Origin: Clonostachys chloroleuca
Taxonomy: Eukaryota > Ascomycota > Sordariomycetes > Hypocreales > Bionectriaceae
Reading direction: 5' to 3'
Assembly: GCA_037952775.1 (NCBI GenBank)
Contig: JBANAY010000003.1
Location: 14,322,001-14,386,000, forward strand
Length of the DNA: 64,000 nt
Positions 31,257 through 42,807 of this stretch are shown piece after piece. Both the position numbers and the translations under genes were made by a program. The notes under the pieces were generated by a model that was given only the letters and a program-made list of their open reading frames with translations, ran no database searches and was not told the origin of the DNA. The stretch's first letter is position 1, and each line of letters starts with the position of its first letter.

Positions 31257-33642
31257 CTAGGCCTCCGCCAGGTTCAGGTCTTTCCCAGCCTCTTGAAGGA
31301 TCTGCCTCATCCTGGCATACAATCCTTCATCCTCTCTCACCCACCTCCCACTATTGGGGAACACTGTTCTCCGTAATCTATTGATCCATGCAATCAATGG
31401 ACGATAGTACGACGTGAAGTTCGCCTCAGCGATTCTGAGGAAGTCGCCTTCATTGCTGTTCACGCCCGTTTTAGAGAGTGCTAGCTCTTCCGTGTCAGCG
31501 AAATTCCACTTGTCGAAGCGTGGAACCACTTTGCCCTCGTCTGGGCTGTTGTAGTGAATGCATACCCAGAAAAGAACCCAGAAGAACGACTTGAGATCGT
31601 GCATAAAGGAATGCTGCTCGCCAAGCAACACGCCAATAGCCATAAAAGCTCTCGTGCCGGTCTTACCCTTTGCTCCAGAGGACACTGCTCGTTGCTCCTT
31701 GATAGATCAAGATCAATCAAAAATGAAGGCCACGAGGGGTTTTCATCGTCCTCATTGATCATAAGATTATTAATCGAAATGTCTCTGTGCAGAAAACCTG
31801 CCGCGTGCGGAGACTCGTGCCCCCCAATGCAGTCCTCGAGAGCAGTAAGCAGGGCCAATCGGGAGCTTGCCTTGTGTATAGCCTTTCCATAGTCTCGGAG
31901 AACGACACGCCGATGCACCCGATTTGGTACACTGACAACCTTGGTCGGAGACGTAGAATAGGATCGCTTGCTAGGAGGGAGAGGGGCGCCAGTTTGGCTG
32001 GATGACCGTTTCCTACTGCTATGGCAGCTATTTCGCGACGTGCCGGTTGTGATGCTGCTCGATGACATCGGGTGTTCGCGCCAGTAGTTCGTCGCTTTTG
32101 TGTTATTCAGTCCCCCTCGAATGTTTTCCCGAATGTCGTCATATATTCCGCGAACTGTAACTGCCTCATGGTGATAGTACCGGACCACGGTGACAACGCC
32201 TTTACGAGTCACCTCGCATAATAAGTCTCCTTCTTCATCGCGTTCCGAATACTGCCATGAATCCTTGATCACAAGCGGCATCTCTGGGTGCCCTTCTCGG
32301 TGAGCTTTCCAGCAAGTCGTCGCCCGGCCCACTATGCAACGTGCGCGTTGCATCACTGTGCCGATGATGATCCGCTCAGCTGAACCGTTCTGCTCAACTT
32401 CTATGAAGCGCTCCGTGTTTACCGTCATGATCGTCGGATCAAACCCCAGCTGCTCCTCGTTCATCCAGAGGAACCCGAGGATCGTAAACACAAACCGCAG
32501 CCCATCTTCGTTAATGTCGAACTGATCGGATGCGATCCCCCGAGCCGGTCAAACACACATACCCTCGTGGGAAATCCGCAGATGGTAAAGCCCAAGACGA
32601 AGCGACGAGTATCCTGAGCAGCGAGCGCTTCCCTTACGTACCTCCCAAGATCAAGCCATGCTTCGAGGCTTTGTCGGCTGATCGGTTGCTCTTTAGCTCT
32701 CCTGGCACGAGGATCTGAGACCAATGGCACCTCGATTCCTTTCTAGCTTCTGGGTCATTCACAAAGCCAACATCCACCTTTCGTTTCCCTATAGAACCAT
32801 CAATCGACTCGTTGGGTTTCGCCAATGGTCTTCGTTGACGTGTCGGTATTGACTTTCTGCCCTCTGCAAATGCTGTCAGTTTCTCGCTGAGGTCTGCAAA
32901 CCAACTCAGCACATCTTCCTGCTTTGCATCTTCTGGCCATCCCCTGCAGCCATCATAAAAAAGCGGGTCGTTGCCTTCTTGACATTGCCTAAAGAATGCG
33001 TCGGATGCCGCTTCAAGGTCGGCTACTTCTCCGAAGTATGTGTCGTGGAAGTTGCGGAGGCCGACATACATGGAGCCAAGCTCCTCTTTAAGCACATCAT
33101 CCACATATTTATGATGTTCCGACGAATTCGCGAAGCTGCTCGTGTTCCTCACCCAAGGGGTTTGTTGGAGGGAAGAGACTACCGGCCGGGGAGGCGGAGG
33201 CGATTCGGTAACGGCATTGTAGACCTGATTCCAAATGAGGACATCGTCTAGTTTGTCGGCGAGGGCGGATTGGAGCAGAGGTTTGATGCGATCAAAGTTG
33301 AAGTCAGCAGATGTGACTGCAGAAATGATCGTCAGGAGATCGCTTCAGAGAGTACCACGCCCCATCTTGAAGTTAGAAGGCGGGTGGCAGGGAGAATTTG
33401 AAGTGCCAATAGAAGGCTAGACGCAAGATCCTGTACATCTGCAATAGGTTAGATAAACTCCTTGCAACGAGGCTGGGTCGCAAATACCCACCTTCTTGGT
33501 CAAGCTGATCCAACGCGTCGGGTACGCATAAGTGTGAGATCCCCCTACCTTCGCAGGTCAAGTTGAACAAAGAGCGGAAGGCATCAAGGCCGTTTCCAAT
33601 AGGATTATCCTCAATAACTTTCGATTGGGCTTGGTGTGCCAT
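31257..33642 (-). pseudogene. FunK1 fungal-type protein kinase with four frameshifts
   Basis: Minus strand, ATG at 33642, one 53-bp intron (33439-33491), then one long exon. Family features in order: an N-terminal helical region (SSEHHKYVDDVLKEELGSMYVGL), HWSQILVPGELKSN, DLGRYVREALAAQDTRRFVLGFT, FTILGFLWMNEEQLGFDPTI, VIKDSW with the ATP-site Lys, the catalytic loop HRDISINNLMI, FLIDLDL in place of DFG, TGTRAFMAIG and HDLKSFFWVLFW. The frame slips at about 33344, 32663, 32537-32541 and 31703. The length is exactly four bases short of 779 codons, with no nonsense codon elsewhere. FunK1 kinases are fungal-specific and poorly understood. Whether this is a pseudogene or a mis-assembled intact gene is open. 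Confidence 0.85.
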
Positions 33643-33870
33643 GATAGGCCCAGTCTTCGCATGTTGTGTAGCGTTGAATATGTAGAGACCCGTGTTTTGG
33701 AGCATTTGGTCAACGGATATTGCACAGCCACACTTTATCAAGCCACCCAGCCACGTATTGAGATGAAATATCTCTGAAAAGCAGCTAAGGCTCCAACTTG
33801 TACCTTACAGGGGTTTGATTGGATGAAAATCCCTGCAATAACAGGTACTTATTTTCCCACCTAATTTAGC

Positions 33871-35764
33871 CTATGATACAGAGTAGAAGTTCCAACAATA
33901 CTTCCTGTTACAAAGGGCAGCATTACAAGTAATACAGCCGTATCGCGTTTGAGAGGTCCGGCGATTGTGGCTACGCTCTCGTAACGGCTTCCCCTTTTCG
34001 CGGTCCTCATTGAAGCGGACACCTTTACAGGCAAGGCAGGGAGCCTTTTTATCCCGACGATCAGAAATATGCTGTGGAACAGGCACATTTACGTTTCCCG
34101 TCTTATTCCTTTTCCGCAGACTTCCCTTGTGGCCGTAATGCCTTAGGAGATCACCACAAATCCGCTCCCGCCACTCGTGTAAGGTCCGAAAGGGCTTCCA
34201 ATTTGGCTTTCCATGCTTTTGAAGTAGAAAGCTGTTGCAAAGAGCGAGGTCAAGGAGAAAGCCCCACGCTAATGCCCGCCAAGGCCCCTTACAAACCCGG
34301 TGATCCAATCCCTCTTGGGCCCGAAGTTGATTGCCTCTATCAACAGCCCCCATATGATCATTATAATCAGCAGATACAGACAGGATAGGAGCCTCTTTCA
34401 CCGGCTCTGCACCAAAATAATGCTTGATAGCGCGTGCCCGTACGTGTATTGTTGTCGGCCGCTTCCGTGGCCGGGTTGTCATCTGGGAGCCCTCATAGAC
34501 CGTGGAAAGGAACAGCACAAGGGCATTATCGTTCCAAGCGATTTGATTGACCTATAAAGCTTTTAGTAGGGGGTTTCCTAGGAAAGGGATTTCTAGCTTA
34601 ATCAACCTTATTGTCAGGCGTTGGAACCGTTGCCAATTCGCCCCATTTCCACTTCAATTTGCCGTTATTATCAGCCTTTTTGAGCTGTATGAGGGTTTTG
34701 AAGATGCCGCAATTCATACGGCAGGTGCCCGTAGCCCCAACGTTCAAATCCCTCAAAACGACGAAGAGGTCCGGGCTTGAAAAGAGGTTATCGAGGAAGA
34801 CGTGATAGATGGCTGGCGGCAGCCGTTGTACTAGTAAAACCACCACAGCTTGTGTCGGATTGAGGCTAGGTTTGCCGTCTTCTGCCTTCTTCTCTGTTTG
34901 AGGCTTTTTAGTGCTAATAGAGTCAAACACCTTGTTAGGAAGGTGCGGCTGCCACCCAAGAAGATAGCCTCGTTCAGCTATAGCCCGGAATTTGAACCCT
35001 TCAGGCGTTGGCTTTGACTTGATAGTCACTTTCTCAAGTGATCTCCCCTCAAAGTGCTGCATACACTCATCTACAGCGATATCAGTACCTGGAATCCAGA
35101 ATTGAAGAGAGACCTTTTGCATGACTTGAGACCAGTTGGAAATACGGTCAAAAGAGCCCCATAAGAGCCTCTTGGGTCATAAGGCCGGAAAGAGCGATAA
35201 AGCCGTTCAAAAGTCTCGTGGCTCATAAAGCGTGCGATAGGGTGCGTTGGCTTCATATTATCCGTCTTGGAAGTACTCCAATGGTCTTGAATACGCTTTT
35301 CAACGTGATCACCCATATAAATTGACATCCCAAGCAAGAGATATACATGGTCAGAGGTGATAGCCTAGCCGCCCTGACTGCCAGCTCACTTTTACGTGTG
35401 TGGCTCGAAGAGGTGTGTTTTTTGAACGCATTGAGGGCCCGGCTTGGCTGCTTACCCAGTCAGTCGGAAGGTCGTAGTTTGTGTAACTAGCCCATAATTC
35501 AGCTAGATAAAGAGGTATAAAAGCTTGGAATAGTGACAAAAGGTCTGACGGCAGCGGCATAATCTGTGGTTTGCGAATAGGTTCAATCACGAAAGGGTCG
35601 AAATGCGTGCCGCGTTTCGTAGCTGCCTGCTTTGACGGACGATAGGTGCAGTCAGCCGGCTGCTCACGCAAAGCTTCGTCAACGCGTATGTATAATTCAA
35701 CATTTTCAGAAGCTTCAAAGACAGCCGCTAGGGTCGGGTCGGGCTAGGGAGGAATGCTGGCCAT
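33871..35764 (-). pseudogene. piggyBac-family transposase, nearly complete
   Basis: Minus-strand exons 35764-35456, 35364-34607 and 34551-33871 (introns 91 and 55 bp) total one base short of 583 codons. Features: MSIYMGDHVEKRIQDHWS and SFRPYDPRGSY upstream; catalytic Asp motifs in DIAVDECMQHFEGRS, YHVFLDNLFSSPDLF and NDHMGAVDRGNQLR; and a cysteine-rich C-terminal finger (CLACKG..CITCNAALCNRKYC). Breaks: TAG at codon 7 (35744-35746; CAG is the likely origin) and one missing base in a run of four A (T on the coding strand) at 35150-35153. I found no inverted repeats or TTAA duplication pair. PiggyBac transposases move elements seamlessly at TTAA. Confidence 0.85.
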
Positions 35765-38658
35765 AGTAAATTGTGTGGGGAGGTTTGTTGTTGTGCTACG
35801 CGTAGCTCGAGGTCACGGCTTGAGGCCTTTGTGAAAAGTGGAGAAATACGTGGTTGGGAGCCTTAGTTGCTTCAAAGAGATAACTATTTTAACAGGGGCC
35901 ATTTATGGCTGTTTGACAAACTACCCTTGTACCTCAATGTACCAGTAACATGATCTAACAAAGCCCAATTCTTGTCCCTGCCCTGACTTCTAGTCCTCTC
36001 ATGATAACCTTATTTTCACCATCTGAGCAATCAACCAAATTTAAAACTACTCGCAATACTGCAATCTGGGCTCATATTGATTGATATTCTGTGGAAATAC
36101 TCGCCTTAGTATTATTTTCTGATACATAGTTACTTAATATACTTAAAAGTAATAGATAGTATTATCTAAGTATTAGAATTTTACTACTATAGCTAAGGCT
36201 ATAGAATATATCTATAGTATTAACCTTGACTTTACTTATGAAGGTAGAAGATAAGTTATTTAGCCTATAAATAAAGTAGTGGTTGATACTGACACAGGTT
36301 GTTAGTATTTGTATTACTGTGACCCTTGATTAGGCTATCAATAAGAATATTCTTCGTCTACTTACGGGTATATTGACAGATAGTGTCTACTTAATTAATA
36401 AGAAGCTAGATTTAAGAAATTATATTAAGGGTACTAAGCTCTTAGGAGTATACATATACTATATTACGATAGAGCTCTAGTCTTGGAGATATCTTGAGGA
36501 TACAGGGTATAATTTAAAAGTAATTCTACACTGATAAAAGTACTTTATGTTTAGCATCGCTGATAATATACTGGAGAATATTGTATTAAAGAGGCCAGTC
36601 CCAGTACTTAATTATATATAATATATATACTACTTGTGTGCTACACAGCTCCTTAAACTTAACTAAATCTCTTTACTACTTTCCCACTTTAAGACCCTGG
36701 TAGTTAAAATAGTGATATAATACAAATATACTGACTCTATTACTCAAATCTTAATCAGTACTGAAAACTTACTCAGATAATAATCGGCAAGGGTATTAGA
36801 GAAGTCCAGAGTAGACTAGTTTCCTCAAGGCTGATATTCTTAGCAGATGGTCCCGAGACAGTAGTTCGATATTACTTGGATGAGATTCCAACCATGAGAA
36901 ACGCTTACTAGAAGCTTAACATCTAGGTAGTTATAATAAGGTATATAGTTACCCCACCCGTCGAATACTGAAATAAACGATTACCAAAAGCTCACGAGAC
37001 CTGTAAAACTCATCTCGTACCTGTTTGAAAGCTGCGGCATTCTTTTTTACAGAAGGTCCCTCCTCGGTCATATATACTATCCGTAGCCATCTTGAGTAGA
37101 AGCTTGTCCTTGTTTCGGGCTCTGCAAAGAGCTTTAGCTGTGGTATTCTGTGTGATATTATCCACGAACGTACCTTAGTCATGGGTCTTGAGTTGCAGCT
37201 TAAAGGCTGTCTGGCTCATGACCCAATACAAGCCAATGCCGTGAGGGGAGCTTCCCTGGGATCGCAATAAGCAACAACCTTTGGAACATCCCACCCATGG
37301 TTCAAGCTAAACATTACATCCTGGCTTAAAACCCTACTTTCATATATTACTACTGAAAATGTACTAGTTATACCTCGTCTATGACGAGACTAACAATTGC
37401 ACGCAATCAGAGTACAATGGTGGATGGAAACTATCCAGGCGTAGGCAATGCTGCCATGGCATGAACATTTGACTATTACGTGCGACTTCGGCCGGAGGCT
37501 GGTAACCGACATAGTAAACTAGGCGGAAGTAATTTCCATCGCCGCAAGCTTCGTCGGACAAGGACGACTAGTCGGTATTAGGGTCCGGTCACGGAAATGG
37601 TGGCTGCAACAGATGTCAACTTTCAGTCGGGCCAGGGAAATCCAACTCTGATTTTCATCTCGGCTTCATCGACTACGATCGGACCAAGTACCTTTGAACA
37701 TGAATTATCACAATTCCGACAACGATAACCACCTGACCATGATCCTTGTTATAAACTTTCATGTGTGGGGAAGTGTTCGGATTTCGGACATGTCACAAGC
37801 TTGTCGCACTCCGACCGGGAAGGGCGGATGCAACCGCTGTAAATCTGCGAGTCAGTTCCGATCGGCATGATTGGCTTCATGAAGAGTATGGCCGCTTAGG
37901 TAAAGCTTTGAGCAGCGCCACCGACCGATGGTACGTATATCCCCTAGAAGCGAACCGTTTGTGGGCTTGGCTGTTTACTATGCTTACGGTATTGGCTAAT
38001 CGATTTTCTGGGAGCTGGGTACGGTGATTCGTAGCGGACTTTATTCTACACCTGAGGGCAGGTAGAGCTAGTATGCTGAGCTTATTCCACAACCTTCAAC
38101 CCTGGCAGCTCTTAAGCTTAGATTTGGGTTATTATTAAGAGCCTGGATAGCAAGAAGTATTCTTGCTTCGTACGAAGGTGTTGACATAATTTATGGTAAA
38201 GATATTAATAAAGTAATTAAAAGGAAGAGAATTTTAGGTGAAGTGGTCCGTTCACGTGTGTGGTCCGCTCACTTGTGGATTACGTTACGTTTGAATATCG
38301 GGGATATGGTCAAGGATTTGGTGATGGATCAAATAAAGCATAGAAGCATGGAGAAATACATTTATTATATTGGAGAGGAAGGAGAGGAAGCAGAGTCTAT
38401 CTTTGAGGTAATCGTGGATGATATCCTGGACCAAACTAAAGTCATGAAGAATGCCATAGAGCAAGTTGAGAAAGCCATACATGGGGCCATAAGGCAATTT
38501 CAGATAAACATATCTAATAGGTTTTAGATACTACAACAGCCATCCTGGACACTATTCAAGTATTTACTACCTGTTTCTTTAATCTCGGTGTATATTAAAC
38601 ACTCATTTTGCGCCTTTTGAAAAATGTTTAATCAAGGAACCCGCGTTCCCAATATATC

Positions 38659-38660
<2 letters not shown>
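35765..38660. other. long AT-rich intergenic stretch
   Basis: About 2.9 kb. 36,000-36,950 is strongly AT-rich with TA-dense, stop-rich sequence like mutated repeat DNA, but I could not identify the source. 37,200-38,100 is more balanced with no recognisable gene. A 77-codon minus-strand ORF at 36949-37182 and a 94-codon + strand ORF at 38243-38527 show no motifs. Confidence 0.4.

Positions 38661-38689
<29 letters not shown>
38661..38689 (+). repeat. poly(A) tract (29 A) with GAA repeats
   Basis: A pure run of 29 A followed by GAAGAAGAAG. It could be the tail of a non-LTR retroposed copy or simple slippage; upstream sequence gives no recognisable LINE. Confidence 0.8.
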
Positions 38690-38691
<2 letters not shown>

Positions 38692-39239
38692 AGAAGAAGT
38701 CTTTGCGTTGTGTTATGGTTACGAAATTCCCCAAGCTCAAGAAGCTTTGACAGAAAATAAGAAAGCTTTATAACAGGCCAGGCTAGCCTAGCTTCTTCGA
38801 CCTTTCGCTAGGGCCCTTGGAGCTGTATGGCAAGTTCTGGCTCATTAGCCTCATTCCAGAAAATCTGTTTTAGCGTAATAAAACTAATTAGAGAAGCTAG
38901 GTCTGGGCTACTAAAGCATTAAAGGATAATCGCATGAGTCCTCAGATAAGCCTTGTTGTTAAATAACTAGTGATATGGCCTAGGCTATGTTTCTATACCA
39001 ACCCGTGCTACCTATACGATTGTAATCTAAGTAATCCATTTCCTGCTGTGATAGTTGCCATTTGAGATGCCACCCCATTATCAGAAGTCAGACTGCTCTC
39101 AAGGCCCTGAAGGGGTATTCTAGCGGTCGAGTTAAATCAACCAAGGATTACAACTGATTGTTAACATGAGATTTATATCTAGTCTCCTAAACAGTTGTTT
39201 GAATTCTCCCCGGTATTGGAAGTAGCGGTGCATTAGATC

Positions 39240-39778
39240 TCATTGGGGACCTGGATCGTTGAACCGGATGGAGCTCGAGAGGCTCTGCTGGCGCAGAAGG
39301 GGACTTGAAAAGATTCTGCGAAGGTTGAGTATTTTGCTGGCAGACATGAAAACGAATGGACAGCTCAGCATACCTGTATGAGACGTAGTATTATAGATAT
39401 CAAATAGAAGAGGCAGAGGCAATTTTGTATGGCAAAATGAATCTCGTTGTAACCGAATAGGGCGAGAAGAGTTGCAGTTCCAGATACCAAAGTAACACAT
39501 ATACTAAATATCAGAAACTTTAGCATCTCTAGTTTGTCCGTAGCCATGCTTAAAGCATTATGAGCTACTGCGAAACCCAAAGTATTGCTGAAATGAGTAA
39601 TAAGGGGCAGGGCCCATATGATCTCTAGGCCTCTATCGAAAAGCTTGCATGCAGCCACGCCTAAGAATAGAGCAGATGTAGTCAAGTTCATAATGAAAAG
39701 AACTCTGATTATCGGCTTCTGATCAGCAGCTAGCGAAATTGGATATGTAACTTCTAAATTACTTCGTTCTTGACGCAA
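39240..39778 (-). other. possible small membrane-protein fragment
   Basis: The minus-strand frame of 137 codons (39778-39365) has about four hydrophobic segments (VLFIMNLTTSALFLGVAA; WALPLITHFSNTLGFAVAH; LKFLIFSICVTLVSGTATLLAL; NCLCLFYLISIILRLIQVC). The frame begins without an ATG, so an upstream exon or loss of the start is implied. A second short frame (39500-39240) follows. Family not recognised. It could be part of a membrane protein gene divergent from the DUF3176 gene. Confidence 0.35.
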
Positions 39779-39938
39779 TCTACTATTACCTATGAATCAA
39801 GGTCCGTCCTCTCGAAGCATACCGAAGTACCATCTGCACCATTTGCCCAATCCTTCCCACCAAGGTTTAAAGATGGTGACACAAGTGGTAAGAAAGTCAT
39901 TAGCACTCATCCAAGCGCTACTGTAGTTGTCTAACTTG

Positions 39939-39954
39939 TTTTTTTTTTTTTTTT
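39939..39954 (+). repeat. poly(T) tract, 16 T
   Basis: A run of 16 T immediately before CTCAG, which is the 3' splice site of the DUF3176 exon; unusually long for a fungal polypyrimidine tract. Confidence 0.7.
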
Positions 39955-39959
39955 CTCAG

Positions 39960-41266
39960 AAAAGTTTGTGGACGGACTCTCCCACATCTCGTTCCAAGCC
40001 GATTTCCAGCCTATTCATGAGCCATGGCCCCTGCCAGACGTGCAGTGCAAGGCCTCCAACTGCAACTGGCCAGACTTTAGCACCTTGGCCGTATGTGCAA
40101 GCATGCAAAACATTACTGGTCATCTCAACGTTACTACACCAGAAAGAGGGTACCAAACTGTGAGCATACCAGTACAGGCTCCTGGATCAATCCCACACGA
40201 AGCAGCAATGCTTATGCACTCTACCGGCATAGTCGAAGTCCTGAACATAATATCAGCTTGGATCATGAAAAACACGAAAAATGAAGACAACTGGCCCCTG
40301 AGCCGAACACACGTAGCGGACTGGGACAACCCCGACCTTCCACTCGTTACGATTGCGAAGCTCTTTATGATCTACAACAATCGTCGAGCCAGCAGTAAGA
40401 GCAGCTACAGAGCTATCGAGATTCTGCTCCATTTCTGCGTCAAAATATATAGTCTCAAGGTCGAGAATGGCATACAGATCTTGAGTCTATCCTCTACCAC
40501 TACTAAAGTCCAGAAAGTTTTCAAATCCCACAATGTCACGCTTCAAAATCACTGGATAACTATGAGGAACGAGGATAGAACCAAAGCGGTCAATATCACC
40601 GCGATACAGGAGTACTTGAACTTAGCTTTAAGATATACGGCCGCCTTCAACGGCTACAGAGAGGCCGTCGTCGACAGCAACACCCAACCTACTTTTGGAT
40701 ATCAGTTTGTTGTCAACTTGTACAATGGAGTCGAGGATGCGTATCGAAGGCAACGAGGCAACTGGGAGAAGGACGAAATTAAGCCTGATAATCGGTATTC
40801 GGAAGAAGAAATTGACAAGACCATATAGAAGAACTTTGAGAAAGTGACAGGGACCATCGCTGATGCAATGACGGCATAGTAAGTCCCAAACTGAAACATT
40901 GCAAAGCAGATGTGGAAGAGTATCAGCCAACTGATTCGGTATTAAAGTTTGCGTACCTCTGGGGGAGATGGGACTGTTCATGGACAGGCGTTTGTGCAAG
41001 AAAATCATATCGTCGTTCGTTGGGAGTAGCTTTTTCTACTGGCCATACAAATCGGGTTTACCATTATATTCTTGGCTGCGGTGATCTTTCACACGGAAAG
41101 ATTAGGTATAGATATTGTCAAAAGCTCGAATATGGCAGAGTTGTTTGCCCTCCAAGACACCCTGGAGCAAGAGGCCAAGTTCGTTGGCATCAACCCTCGA
41201 ATTGATAATAACGCGACTGCAGAACTCACGAGAAGGAACGGAGTATGGAAATTAGATCTTCGATAG
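39960..41266 (+). pseudogene. DUF3176-family membrane protein, C-terminal part, broken
   Basis: An exon starting after TTTTCTCAG encodes the ectodomain-like region of DUF3176 proteins: a CKASNCNWPDFSTLAVC motif near the start, several NxT/S sites and a long helical part. After a probable intron at about 40878 the frame resumes with a 'GTVHGQAFVQENHIVVRWE' block, a transmembrane helix (LAIQIGFTIIFLAAVIF), then GIDIVKSSNMAELFALQ and a soluble tail ending at 41266. TAG at 40826-40828 (CAG-like context) and at 41027-41029 (family Trp, TGG-to-TAG) interrupt it. The N-terminal membrane region is not found upstream. DUF3176 proteins are large fungal membrane proteins of unknown role. Confidence 0.75.
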
Positions 41267-42807
41267 AGTGATGCCTGGCGTCCTGTTTATTAGTACATAT
41301 ACATATAATATTAAGTGCTACTCTAGATCAAGGTTTGAAATTCTTATCTTAAGTTACTATATTAATATTGAAGTTATGTTATTCAGCCTATCATGCTATT
41401 ACGTTTTTTAAGTGGTTTTCTATCTAATATCATAAACTATATCATGGCTTCTGTCAAAACTCGTTCTGCTTCATTAATAGTGCTACGTCCAGACCAGCGC
41501 CCGGTTCCGGAGAGTTAGGAGGCAAGAATAGTGAGCTCCTACTCAGACGTGATAATTGTAGGTTTATCCGCACCGCGACTTGAAGCTGGCATGTTGTGCC
41601 TTGGCGTAAGCACACATCACAGGGGCATCTCATGTCTCACGTCGCTCGTTATTTTGGCCAGACACGCTGTCATCACGATTGTGAATACGTCGGGGCTCAG
41701 TTGCGGTTGCATTATAGCTACTTAGCGGCGGTATTCCAGTCCGCACGGAGTGTTCAATCTATCTTTCTTTTTTGGATGACATTGAAGACATGATAGGATA
41801 GCGCGATGCCGCAAATCCAATCCACATGCCTTCATGGCTGGTAAGGGTCGTGACCCAAAGAGAGGGCGGCTGACGGAAACTCGTATTCATCAGATTATCC
41901 CAGTAGCCAAGCTCGCGTAAACTCTCCTTTGAGTTAATACTAATTACTGCAGGAGCTAGAACAGAAAATGAAACGGCGTTCTAAGTCGGTTGGGTAGCCC
42001 TGCGGGAAGTTAAACCACCACAATTGAGAGTTTACGCTAGTGAGAGAAGGTCTGGTGCTCACTTCGCGGGTCTTTGGTCGTAATGTCTAGACGTCGTAAC
42101 AGAAGCTCAGAACTGGAAACATTGTTGGGTGATTGCCCAGCATTGCATCCATAAATGATGTGCGCGCTACAGGAGTGGAGCTGGGCTGAGTGCGTTGTCA
42201 CGATGTCTTGTTCCTCGTAAAGACTGGCCAATGAATGAACATCCCCTTGGACTCAGCCGTTAGGTGGCCAGCCACCATTCCATAATTGGGGATATGTGGG
42301 CCTCTCTTAACACTCGTGACTTAGAACCAATCATGATCCTGCAGATATCGGATTCCGAGCGAATTCCAGCTCATCACAATTTTAGACTCTTCACAGCATC
42401 TCACCAAACCAAATTCTTACTATATCCACTGCCGTATAGAGGGTAATACCATTGGCACAATCAAAACCTGGCCATTTTCAATCCCCACAGTCTCATCTAA
42501 GGACCACCTGGCTCCGAGCATTTTGCTGTTATAGATTATTAATCTAGAAGCTCTAGATATGCAGACGCTATCGTTCTATTACCACTAGGGTCTCGCATTT
42601 GGTGTAAGCTCCTGGTCATTCATTTTAATTTGTACGTGTTGGCCTTACTGAGAGCGGCCATTGGCTGCGGGAATTTTCTCAATGTGTTTTTATATTTGTA
42701 AGTATGCTACTTCCCTTCAATCCCACTCTAGATTAAACATCACATCTCATCCTTTCACACGGAATGCATCAGAGGCTGGCGACCAGGACGAATCCTCCCT
42801 GAATAAG
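41267..42807. other. intergenic; possible flavoprotein start at 41.5 kb
   Basis: No complete gene. Near 41531 the + strand reads SSYSDVIIVG followed by L-E-A, reminiscent of the first strand of an FAD-dependent monooxygenase, but nothing follows. One dispersed repeat copy lies at 42108-42240. Confidence 0.35.
42108..42240 (+). repeat. dispersed repeat, partner of 29772-29894
   Basis: Holds CTCGTAAAGACTGGCCAATGA near its right end and GGGTGATTGCCCAGCATTGC near its left. It matches the inverted copy at 29.8 kb over about 120 bases with a few indels. Confidence 0.7.

Noticed and set aside
34300..34557. Short + strand ORFs over the piggyBac gene
   Set aside because: Shadows of the antisense transposase exons.
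38661..38689. Poly(A) as proof of a LINE insertion
   Set aside because: No reverse transcriptase or endonuclease remnant upstream and no target duplication found; slippage explains it equally well.
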